A stretch of 39,704 bases of DNA from CAZIOH01 sp964540815. GTDB taxonomy: Bacteria; Myxococcota_A; Polyangia; Fen-1088. Below are positions 1 to 6,700 of this stretch, piece by piece. A program made the translations under genes and the position numbers. The stretch covers positions 1-39,704 of the forward strand of contig CAZIOH010000061.1 in assembly GCA_964540815.1 (NCBI GenBank). Reading direction: 5' to 3'. The notes under the pieces are model-generated. The model was not told the origin of the DNA, did no database searches, and worked only from the letters and a program-made list of their open reading frames with translations. Position 1 is the stretch's first letter. Every line of letters starts with the position of its first letter.

Positions 1-280
1 TGCGGTAACGAGAGGTCGAAGCGCCGGTCGCTCCGCGCGGCAAAGCCGCGCTGCGGTTGCCCGAAGAGCGTGCGGTAACGAGAGGTCGAAGCGCCGGTCG
101 CTCCGCGCGGCAAAGCCGCGCTGCGGTTGCCCGAAGAGCGTGCGGTAACGAGAGGTCGAAGCGCCGGTCGCTCCGCGCGGCAAAGCCGCGCTGCGCTCGC
201 CCGAAGAGCGTGAGGTAACGAGAGGTCGAAGCGCCGGTCGCTCCGCGCGGCAAAGCCGCGCTGCGCTCGCCTTGAGAGCG
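1..280. repeat. Four tandem copies of a 70-bp unit with internal hairpin
   Basis: Copies lie at 1-70, 71-140, 141-210 and 211-280. The first two are identical. The third and fourth differ by a few bases near the end of the unit (GGTTGC becomes GCTCGC), and the fourth also differs at its third base and in its last ten bases. Each unit holds a perfect 7-bp stem, GCGCGGC-AAA-GCCGCGC, at 35-51 in copy 1 and every 70 bp after. The array touches the left edge, so its true copy number is unknown. No open frame looks coding. Function unknown; it could be a recently expanded structured intergenic repeat. Confidence 0.93.
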
Positions 281-328
281 GGACGTGAACGAGGCACTTC
301 GCGGTGCCGTCCCTGGATTGAAGTGGGG

Positions 329-357
329 CCCCTCTCCCCGCTCCGCGGGGCGAGGGG
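329..357. other. Strong GC hairpin
   Basis: CCCCTC (329-334) pairs with GAGGGG (352-357) and CCCCGC (336-341) with GCGGGG (345-350), with one internal mismatch and a 3-nt loop. It lies about 225 bases downstream of the porin stop. No T-run follows on either strand, so it is not a typical intrinsic terminator. Confidence 0.6.
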
Positions 358-459
358 ATGAGACTGGGGGGCGGGGCTCGGCTTTCATTTCGTGGCGGAT
401 GACTTCGTGTCCGAGCACGTCTTCGGTCCGAGTGCGCGCCGTCCATGCGGTGGATCGGA

Positions 460-476
460 GGTTGGCTTTGCCAACC
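460..476. other. Perfect 7-bp hairpin, triplet loop
   Basis: GGTTGGC-TTT-GCCAACC. It has the same geometry as the hairpin in the 70-bp repeats (7-bp stem, 3-nt A/T loop, GGC/GCC closing the loop) but a different outer stem. It may mark a shared type of structured element. Confidence 0.6.
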
Positions 477-581
477 GGAGAAACCACTGGCAAAGCAGAT
501 CCGGGTCCGCCTCTCGTCGTCCGTGGGAGGGGCCCGCGGGGAGGGGTCTTCCCCGCCCCGCGAGCGCCGAAGGCGCGTTCT

Positions 582-2162
582 TTAGAAGATGTAGAACGCC
601 GAGAACTGACCGCGGTAGTTGGTGGCGGTGCTGCTGTCGACGAAGGTCTGCTTGAACCAGGCGAACTCGCCGCCGAAGCGAACGGCCTTGTTGAGATCCC
701 AGAAGATGTTCCCGTCGGCGAACTGCGACTTCTTGAAGACCTTGGGCGCGGTCGCCGTGGTGGTGTACTTGTCGATGTTGCCCGAGTCCATCTGCGAGTA
801 GTTTCCGGACAGCCAGACCGACCCCGAGGGCGGCAGGTAGTACTGCGCGCCCACGATGAACGACTGCCAGTCGATGGTGTGCAGATCGCCCGCCGGACCG
901 TAGGTCACGAGGCCGGCGTCGATGTTCGGGGTGTAGGCCGGGGCCGGGGTGGCCATGGTCGGGTTCGGCAGCGACGGGTAGCCGATGCCGCCGGTGAGCC
1001 CGGTGTACAGATCGGCGATGCCGGTGCCGACCACGTACGAGCCGGTCAGCGTCAGCGAGTTGGCCCGATCGGTGCCCTCGGGAGAGATGATCGGCAACAG
1101 CGCATCCACCGAGAGGCCGCCGCCGTTCTTGCCGTGGTTGTGGAGCGGCGCCGCCAGGAACTCGTCCACCCGGAACCGCCGGTACACGCCCGAGACCCCG
1201 ATGCCGCCGGCGTCGATCGCCGTCCCGGTCGAGTTCACCGTGTGCAGCGCCTTCCAGTTGTTGATGAGCAAGCGGATGCCGCCCTGCGTGTCCGGCACGC
1301 CACCGTCACGCTGCGGGGATCGCGACGAGGCGACGGCGATCTCCACCGTCACGGCGTCGCTCTTGAACGGGTGCGAGAGGCGGAGCTGCGGCGACCGGCC
1401 GAAGACCTGTCCGGGGAGCCCCATGATCTCGACCACGTTCGGGAAGAAGTAGGACTGCCATCCGAACAGCTGCCAGTACTGCCCGGCCAGCACGTCGATG
1501 TACGGCGTCTCCACCTTGAGGGCCATGTGCCGGATGCGGAAGGTCGGGTTCGTCAGCAGGGCCTGGTCGGTGATCCCGGTCGGCTGGTTGCCGAGGAAGT
1601 CCATCTCGATGATGGCGGATGGGTGCACGTCCTCCGACTCCGGACCCTTGAGCTTGAACCCGAGGCGGGAGTTGCGAGCCGCGTAGGTCAGGCGGGTGTG
1701 ATCGCCCGTGTAGGTGCCGCTCTTGGAGATGATGGCGTTCCCGGCGACCTCGTTGTAGCTCTGGGTCGAATCGAGGATCGAGTCGAACTCGACGAAGCCG
1801 TAGAGATCGGCGGTGAACTTCGCGCCCATGAGCTCCCGCTTGGCGGGAGGAGGCGGCACCGGAGCCGGGGCCGGCGCCATGACGGGCGGAGGCGGCATCT
1901 CCATGGGAGGCGGTGGCGGCAGAGGAGCGGGAGGAAGAACGGGAGGGGCCTCCGGGGTGGCCTCGATCGGAGGCACCGGCTGCGCGGGCTCGCTGCCCGG
2001 CGCCGGCGTTCCGGCTCCCTCGGCCGGGAGCTGGGTGCTCGGGACCGCTGGCACCGGTTGGGCCAGCGCGCTTCCTGCCCCGACCACGGGCAGCAGCAGC
2101 GATGCGGACAGCACCAGGGCGTAGCGACAGCAGGGCAGTGTCGGGGTCGGTATTCTTTTCAT
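582..2162 (-). CDS. DcaP-like outer-membrane porin
   Basis: A 526-residue exported protein. Residues 1-34 form a Sec signal peptide with a hydrophobic core and likely cleavage after SALA. Residues 36-107 are a Pro/Ala-rich low-complexity linker, possibly crossing the periplasm or contacting peptidoglycan. The rest has amphipathic beta-strand texture. Near residues 165-175 is an NSRLGFK-like segment seen in DcaP/TrpA-type trimeric porins, and the chain ends in phenylalanine, the usual C-terminal residue of outer-membrane barrels recognised by BamA. A ribosome site (GGAG) lies 10 bases before the ATG. The family takes up small, often acidic solutes; the substrate here cannot be read. It stands alone, about 180 bases after the DUF971 gene. 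Confidence 0.82.
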   Translation of the reverse strand: MKRIPTPTLPCCRYALVLSASLLLPVVGAGSALAQPVPAVPSTQLPAEGAGTPAPGSEPAQPVPPIEATPEAPPVLPPAPLPPPPPMEMPPPPVMAPAPAPVPPPPAKRELMGAKFTADLYGFVEFDSILDSTQSYNEVAGNAIISKSGTYTGDHTRLTYAARNSRLGFKLKGPESEDVHPSAIIEMDFLGNQPTGITDQALLTNPTFRIRHMALKVETPYIDVLAGQYWQLFGWQSYFFPNVVEIMGLPGQVFGRSPQLRLSHPFKSDAVTVEIAVASSRSPQRDGGVPDTQGGIRLLINNWKALHTVNSTGTAIDAGGIGVSGVYRRFRVDEFLAAPLHNHGKNGGGLSVDALLPIISPEGTDRANSLTLTGSYVVGTGIADLYTGLTGGIGYPSLPNPTMATPAPAYTPNIDAGLVTYGPAGDLHTIDWQSFIVGAQYYLPPSGSVWLSGNYSQMDSGNIDKYTTTATAPKVFKKSQFADGNIFWDLNKAVRFGGEFAWFKQTFVDSSTATNYRGQFSAFYIF

Positions 2163-2342
2163 CTATTATTTCTCCACGAGTCAATCGGGGATTGCGGGCA
2201 TTGGGCTGGCCCGCCTCCGAGACCCGGAGACGGGAGGATCGCGCCCGAGACGATTGCGATGGCTCTTCGACTACGAAACCGACCCGAGGTCAAGAGACAA
2301 GTTTGCGTCGCCGGAGCGTGACGACCCACCCGACCCGCTTCG

Positions 2343-2678
2343 TCACGCCGGGGTTCCGCCGGCGGCCCGGATGCGCGCGCAGTCCTCGCAGGGGCAGCTC
2401 TGTCGCAGGTCGCGGAAGCTGTAGATGCCGGTCTCGTGACCGTCGCTCCAGAAGATCTGGATGGCGTACTGGCCGACGAGCTCGATGGTCTTGGCGCGGA
2501 TCGTCTCCGGGACGCTGGCCGGATCGAGGATCGCCGCGCCCGACATCTCCTCGATGCAGCCGGCGCAGCGACAGCGCAACCGCAGGGCCCGCGCCGTGTA
2601 CTGGGTCTCGTGGCCGCCGGGCCACTTGAAGGTGATCTTGGAGCGCAGGAGTCCGACGATCTCTTCGGGCATGGGCAT
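2343..2678 (-). CDS. DUF971 (GBBH-like N-terminal domain) protein
   Basis: A 111-residue protein consisting of one DUF971 domain, the fold at the N-terminus of gamma-butyrobetaine hydroxylase. It has the typical LRLRCRCAGC, ILDPASVP and WSDGHETGIYSFRDLR segments. Cysteine pairs in CRCAGC (about residues 36-40) and CPCEDC (about 94-99) could bind zinc or an iron-sulphur cluster; that is inference. Homologues are often linked to Fe-S or P-loop (Mrp) proteins, but none is adjacent. It lies 54 bases after the Nudix stop on the same strand and is probably cotranscribed. A second Met at residue 3 is an equally possible start. Confidence 0.85.
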   Translation of the reverse strand: MPMPEEIVGLLRSKITFKWPGGHETQYTARALRLRCRCAGCIEEMSGAAILDPASVPETIRAKTIELVGQYAIQIFWSDGHETGIYSFRDLRQSCPCEDCARIRAAGGTPA

Positions 2679-2732
2679 GAGCAGCTTCCAGTCTCCTCGA
2701 CGTGGCTCGACGTATCGACTACTGGCGAAGGG

Positions 2733-3380
2733 TCATCGGGCGGACCTTGGCTCCGGAGCGACCCGCCGAAGCATGTACTTCAGCAGCGGCGCCACGTGCA
2801 GCGCCTGGATGAAGCCGTCTCCCTCCAGCAGCCCATGGATCTGCCCGAACGGAACCAGGTGAACCCGCAGGTCCTCGCTGGCCTCGGGCCGGGGCTTGCC
2901 GAGCTCGCGCACGCCCTCGGCGAGGTAGGTGTGGGTCAGGTTGTTCTGGAGCGCGGGGTTGGCCGACAGGGTGGCCAGCAAGGACCAGCGGCCGCCCCCG
3001 AACCCGGTCTCCTCGGCCAGCTCGCGGCGGGCCGCCTGCTCGGGATCTCCCTCGGCCGGATCCGTGGTCCCGGCGGGCAGCTCGAAGTGCACGGCGCCGA
3101 GACCATGTCGGTACTGCCGGATGAGCACCAGCTCGTCCGCCTCGGTGACCGCCACCACGTTGACCCAGGGACGGAACTCGGAGACCCAGTATTCGGCGAT
3201 CTCGGCGCCGTTCGGGAGCCGCACGCGCTCGCAGCGGACCGTGAACCAGTCCTTGCGCGAGACGTACTGGCTGTCCAGCACCTGCCAGGGCTGCGGGTCG
3301 TCGAAGTAGGGAGGGTGGACGGTGGTCCTCTCGGTGCCGGTGCCCTCCGGTGCCTTCTTGTCGGTCGGGTCGCTGGTCAT
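2733..3380 (-). CDS. Nudix hydrolase (ADP-ribose pyrophosphatase-like)
   Basis: A 215-residue protein. The Nudix box runs from GTTDPAEG to REL.EETGF, with the catalytic REL-EE residues intact and one extra residue compared with the strict G-x5-E-x7-REUxEExGU pattern. The preceding beta-strands (VLIRQYRHG, FELPAG) match the ADP-ribose/NDP-sugar pyrophosphatase subgroup, which cleaves nucleoside diphosphates linked to another group using Mg2+. The exact substrate is not determinable. I use the ATG at 3380, which overlaps the TGA of the membrane-protein gene (ATGA, 3377-3380) and so suggests translational coupling. The frame stays open further upstream, but that part lies inside the neighbouring gene. 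Confidence 0.88.
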   Translation of the reverse strand: MTSDPTDKKAPEGTGTERTTVHPPYFDDPQPWQVLDSQYVSRKDWFTVRCERVRLPNGAEIAEYWVSEFRPWVNVVAVTEADELVLIRQYRHGLGAVHFELPAGTTDPAEGDPEQAARRELAEETGFGGGRWSLLATLSANPALQNNLTHTYLAEGVRELGKPRPEASEDLRVHLVPFGQIHGLLEGDGFIQALHVAPLLKYMLRRVAPEPRSAR

Positions 3381-3865
3381 GGGATCTCCGCTCTGCCTCT
3401 TCCCGCTCCTGGCTCCGCTTCGTCGCCCTGGGGTCGGAGGGAGCGAACGATGAGGCCGAGGCCCCCGACCAGCATGCCCAGCATGAGCAGGGTCGCGGTC
3501 AAGCTGGTGTCGTGAAAGTACACGTCGAGGTTGGAGATCACGCCGACCAGCAGGGCCCCGAAGCCAGCGATGGTCAGCACCCAGCCGAAAATGGACTTGC
3601 CGCTGAAGAACAGCAGCCCGATCCCGATCAGCATCGGCAAGAGGGTGATGCCGAAGGCGCTCCCCCCACCCGCGAACCGCCAGAACGAGGTGTGGACCGT
3701 GACCCGGCCGAGGAACAGGTAGGCGCCGAGCCCGCACAGGGCGAGGCCTCCGAAGAATGCCCCGAGCCCGCCCGAGGTCCCCCCGGCCCCCGGGCGGCGG
3801 CCAGGCCCGTCGCCGCCCCCGCGTCCCCCGAAGCTGGCGCCGCTGCCGGCACGCCCGGTGGTCAT
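3377..3865 (-). CDS. Small four-helix membrane protein, unknown function
   Basis: A 162-residue protein. A Gly/Arg-rich, probably cytosolic N-terminus (1-33) is followed by four hydrophobic segments (about 34-53, 70-88, 92-111, 122-141) and a charged tail. I do not recognise a named family; the pattern resembles small HdeD/DUF308-like proteins. Its start and stop overlap both neighbours by ATGA, giving a tight rhodanese-membrane protein-Nudix operon. No catalytic motif is visible. Confidence 0.75.
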   Translation of the reverse strand: MTTGRAGSGASFGGRGGGDGPGRRPGAGGTSGGLGAFFGGLALCGLGAYLFLGRVTVHTSFWRFAGGGSAFGITLLPMLIGIGLLFFSGKSIFGWVLTIAGFGALLVGVISNLDVYFHDTSLTATLLMLGMLVGGLGLIVRSLRPQGDEAEPGAGRGRAEIP

Positions 3866-4248
3866 GGCGTCACTTTGGAGCCGGGCTCGACCGGAGCCCC
3901 CGCCTCGCGCCAGGCCCGCATTCCCCCGTCCATCGACCAGACGTTCCGGTACCCCATCTTGCCCAGGCTCTCGGCCGCCAGCGCCGAGCGAAATCCGCCC
4001 CCGCAGTACAGGACGATCTCGGCGTCTCGGTCGGGGATGAGCTTCTCGATGTCGCGTTCCAGCACGCCCCGCCCGAGATGGCGCGCCCCCTCGGCGTGGT
4101 CGACCACGAACTCCCGGTCCTCGCGGACGTCGAGCAGGTGGAACGCCGTTCCCCGGGCCTGGCGCTCGCGAACCTCCGCCACGGTGCATTCCCGCACGGA
4201 GCGCCTGGCGTCCGAGGCCAGGGCGAGGAATCCTGGGCTATGCTCCAT
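3862..4248 (-). CDS. Single-domain rhodanese-like sulfurtransferase
   Basis: A 128-residue protein with one rhodanese domain. The segment HLLDVREDREF (about 37-47) matches the CH2A-type D-VR-E motif. The active-site loop is CGGGFRS with Cys82 as the persulfide-carrying residue, and GM-W-M-GGM-AW closes the fold. It is likely a cytosolic sulfur carrier, since no signal peptide is seen. It is first in a minus-strand operon and divergent from dnaJ. The stop overlaps the next start by ATGA (3862-3865). Confidence 0.9.
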   Translation of the reverse strand: MEHSPGFLALASDARRSVRECTVAEVRERQARGTAFHLLDVREDREFVVDHAEGARHLGRGVLERDIEKLIPDRDAEIVLYCGGGFRSALAAESLGKMGYRNVWSMDGGMRAWREAGAPVEPGSKVTP

Positions 4249-4357
4249 GCGCGGAGCCTAACAGGCAAGCCCGTTTCGCGCAGCACGTCGACTCTTCGCC
4301 ACCCGTGGGAGGCGGAAGGTCGACGTCCCGCGCGTGGCGGGCGATTTCCGCCCGAGA

Positions 4358-4387
4358 CTTGAACCACCAGCGATTGATTGCTACTCA
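4358..4387 (+). promoter_or_regulatory. Weak promoter candidate upstream of dnaJ
   Basis: TTGAAC (4359-4364) is followed after 17 bases by TACTCA (4382-4387). The CTTGAA at 4358-4363 also equals the -35 core of sigma-32-type heat-shock promoters, but no well-spaced CCCCAT follows, so heat-shock control is not shown. No CIRCE element was seen. Confidence 0.25.
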
Positions 4388-4412
4388 CATCCACTGGTCT
4401 TTTACTGCCTTT

Positions 4413-4436
4413 CCACTGCCCTCTCCACTGCCCTCA
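4413..4436. repeat. 12-bp direct repeat x2 in the dnaJ leader
   Basis: CCACTGCCCTCT (4413-4424) and CCACTGCCCTCA (4425-4436) are adjacent, just before the dnaJ start. A third partial unit (ACTGCCTTT) lies just to the left. This looks like a slippage duplication. Confidence 0.7.
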
Positions 4437-4451
4437 CGCGAGCCAAACCAA

Positions 4452-5582
4452 GTGTCCGAAAAACGCGATTACTACCAAGTCCTAGGGGTCGAACGGGGAG
4501 CCGATGCGGCGGAGCTGAAGAAGGCCTACCGGCGGCTGGCGATGGATCACCACCCGGATCGCAACGCCGGGGATCGCGAGTCGGAGGCGCGGTTCAAGGA
4601 GGCGTCCGAGGCCTATCAGGTCCTCTCGGACCCCGAGAAGCGCGCCCTTTACGATCGCTACGGACACAACGTGCCGGGTGGGGCCGGGGGGCCTGCCGGC
4701 TTCGGCGACATGGGCGACGTGTTCAGCGCCTTCTCCGACATCTTCGGCGACATGTTCGGTGGAGCCCGCGGCGGCGGCGCGCGCGGCCAGGGCCGCGGGG
4801 CCGACATCGAGACCCGGCTGACCATCACCTTGCTGGAGGCGGCGCGCGGCGTGAACAAGGAGGTCCGGGTGCGGCGGCACGTGGCCTGCGAGACCTGCCA
4901 CGGCAGCGGGGCCGCCCCTGGCACCCGCCCCGAGGTGTGCCAGCAATGCGGCGGCCGCGGCCAGGTGCTGCACGCGCAAGGCTTCTTGCGCATCGCCACC
5001 ACCTGCCCCGTGTGCCGCGGCGAGGGCAAGGTCATCCGCAAGCCGTGCGCGACCTGCGACGGCTCCGGCAGCACGGTGAAGGAGGACACGCTGCAGATCG
5101 GGGTGCCGGCCGGGGTCGAGGACGGCGCGACGTTGCGGCTCACCGGCCGCGGCGAGGCGGGACCGGGCGGGCGGGCGGGGAACCTCTACGTCTACCTCGA
5201 GGTCGAGGCCGACCCGCGCTTCGAGCGCGACGGGGCCGACCTGCACACCGAGGTGCAGGTGAGCTTCCCACAGGCCGCCCTCGGCGACCGCCTGTGGGTG
5301 CCCGTGCTGGCGGAGGAAGGCGCCGACTCGGCCCGGGTGGAGATCGACCTGCCGGCCGGCAGCCAGCCCGGCGACACCATCACCCTCAAGGGCCGCGGGT
5401 TGCCGCGGGTCGATGGACACGGCTCGGGCGCCCTCATCGTTCACGTGCGGCTGGTGGTCCCGACCTCCCTCAGCCCGGCGCAGTCGGAGCACCTGCGGGC
5501 CTTCGCCGAGGCGGGCGGACAGCACGTCACCGGGGAGACCCGAGGTGGCGGCTTCTTCAACCGCAAGAAGAAGCGCAAGTAG
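4452..5582 (+). CDS. dnaJ: Chaperone DnaJ (Hsp40)
   Basis: A 376-residue type I J-protein. The J domain (1-70) has HPD at 34-36, which stimulates DnaK ATPase. A Gly/Phe-rich linker spans about 74-115. Four CxxCxGxG zinc motifs lie at Cys146/149, 163/166, 185/188 and 199/202, followed by the C-terminal substrate-binding domain. The length matches classical DnaJ. The start is GTG at 4452: it gives the usual SEKRDYYQVLG N-terminus, and no ATG occurs nearby in frame. No clear Shine-Dalgarno sequence precedes it. dnaK and grpE are not in the window, so the partner is encoded elsewhere. Confidence 0.97.
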   Translation: MSEKRDYYQVLGVERGADAAELKKAYRRLAMDHHPDRNAGDRESEARFKEASEAYQVLSDPEKRALYDRYGHNVPGGAGGPAGFGDMGDVFSAFSDIFGDMFGGARGGGARGQGRGADIETRLTITLLEAARGVNKEVRVRRHVACETCHGSGAAPGTRPEVCQQCGGRGQVLHAQGFLRIATTCPVCRGEGKVIRKPCATCDGSGSTVKEDTLQIGVPAGVEDGATLRLTGRGEAGPGGRAGNLYVYLEVEADPRFERDGADLHTEVQVSFPQAALGDRLWVPVLAEEGADSARVEIDLPAGSQPGDTITLKGRGLPRVDGHGSGALIVHVRLVVPTSLSPAQSEHLRAFAEAGGQHVTGETRGGGFFNRKKKRK

Positions 5583-5614
5583 CGCCAGCCCACCGAGGCG
5601 AGAGGCTGGATTCC

Positions 5615-5630
5615 ACCGGACGATTCCGGT
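5615..5630 (+). terminator. Hairpin between dnaJ and methyltransferase gene
   Basis: A perfect stem ACCGGA-CGAT-TCCGGT, 33 bases after the dnaJ stop. No U-run follows, so this is a possible attenuating or 3'-end structure and not a proven terminator. Confidence 0.35.
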
Positions 5631-5642
5631 AGAAGCCCGCGC

Positions 5643-6689
5643 ATGCGCCGAGAAGCCCTGGCCTATCTGGCTTGCCCGAACTGCGGACCGGGCGTGGAGC
5701 TTCGCCTGTCCCAGATCGAGCGCGAGGATCTCGAGCGCGGGCACGTCATGGACGGCCGGCTCGTGTGTGTGTCGCCGCGCACCTGCGGCTTCCCCATCCG
5801 GGGGGGCGTCCCGATCCTCACGCCGGGCGAGGTGGACGCGGCGATGACCGAGACGGCTGCCCGCTTCGCCGAGGAGTGGACCCGCTGGACCGATCTCCGC
5901 GACTACTACGAGCGCCAGTTCCTGGGTTGGGTCGCGCCGATCGGCCGGGCGGACTTCGAGGGCAAGGTGGTCTTCGAGGGCGGCTGCGGCAAGGGGCGAC
6001 ACACCGATCTCGTGGCCCGCTTCGGAGCCCGGGCCATCGTGGCGGTCGATCTCGGGGAGAGCGCGTTCGTCGCGTTCCAGAACACCCGCGACCTGCCGAA
6101 CGCTCACATCGTGATGGCGGATCTCACCCATCCTCCCGTCAAGGCGATCTTCGATCTGGCCTTCTCCGTGGGGGTGGTGCACCACCTGCCGGATCCGCGC
6201 GTCGGCGCCGAGAGCGTGGCGTCGGTGCTCCGAGACGGGGGACGCCTGGTGCTCTGGGTGTACGGGCGCGAGAACAACGAGTGGATCGTCAAGTACGTGG
6301 ATCCCATCCGGCAGGCCCTGACCTCGCGGGTGCCTTGGCGCCCGCTCAAGGCCCTCTCGTCGGTTCCGGCGGCGGTGATCTGGGCCGCCATCCGGGTCCT
6401 CTATCGTCCGGACGGCCCCGGGGCGCGCCTGGCCCGTCACCTGCCTTATGCCGAGTACTTCGGCTCGATGTCGGGCTTCCCCTTCGACGAGCTGCAGCTC
6501 ATCGTCTTCGACCAGCTCGTCACCCCTGTCGCGCACTACCTGTCCCGGGCCGAGGTCGCCGCCTGGTTCGACGGGCCCGAGTACCGGGAGGTCGAGCTGC
6601 GCTGGCACAATCAGATGAGCTGGACCGCCACCGCCGTGCGGGTCAGACCTGCGATGGCGCCGGCCGACTCCACCAGCGCCGTGGCCTAG
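5643..6689 (+). CDS. SAM-dependent methyltransferase with Trm112-like zinc domain
   Basis: A 348-residue protein. Residues 1-60 form a Trm112/YcaR-like mini-domain with Cys11/Cys14 and Cys42/Cys48 as likely zinc ligands. A class I Rossmann methyltransferase follows: motif I VFEGGCGKGRH (about 110-120), acidic motif II VDLGES (135-140), and motif IV-like DLAFSVGVVHHLPDP. The C-terminal part (VYGRENNEW onward) resembles UbiE/UbiG-like or glycan-associated methyltransferases. The acceptor cannot be named. It follows dnaJ by 60 bases on the same strand and converges on the transglycosylase gene with an 11-base gap. Confidence 0.85.
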   Translation: MRREALAYLACPNCGPGVELRLSQIEREDLERGHVMDGRLVCVSPRTCGFPIRGGVPILTPGEVDAAMTETAARFAEEWTRWTDLRDYYERQFLGWVAPIGRADFEGKVVFEGGCGKGRHTDLVARFGARAIVAVDLGESAFVAFQNTRDLPNAHIVMADLTHPPVKAIFDLAFSVGVVHHLPDPRVGAESVASVLRDGGRLVLWVYGRENNEWIVKYVDPIRQALTSRVPWRPLKALSSVPAAVIWAAIRVLYRPDGPGARLARHLPYAEYFGSMSGFPFDELQLIVFDQLVTPVAHYLSRAEVAAWFDGPEYREVELRWHNQMSWTATAVRVRPAMAPADSTSAVA

Positions 6690-6700
6690 TCCCCGACCCG

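Larger units (their letters stand above)
281..581. other. Gene-free stretch with two hairpins
   Basis: About 300 bases between the repeat array and the end of the porin gene. The reading frames here show no family resemblance and look like high-GC noise. There are two strong inverted repeats, at 329-357 and 460-476. A small one, GCGCC-GAA-GGCGC, lies at 563-575 just beyond the porin stop. None has the U-run of a classical intrinsic terminator. Confidence 0.6.

Noticed and set aside
1..280. CRISPR array
   Set aside because: The 70-bp units are directly adjacent with no unique spacers and no cas gene nearby.
329..357. Classical intrinsic terminator of the porin gene
   Set aside because: Strong hairpin, but about 225 bases past the stop and without a U-run on either strand.
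285..2321. Long plus-strand frame opposite the porin gene
   Set aside because: Its product is Arg/Gly/Val-rich with no family resemblance; the minus strand has a signal peptide, barrel and terminal Phe.
4358..4387. Sigma-32 heat-shock promoter of dnaJ
   Set aside because: CTTGAA is present but no CCCCAT-like box at the right distance; kept only as a weak general candidate.
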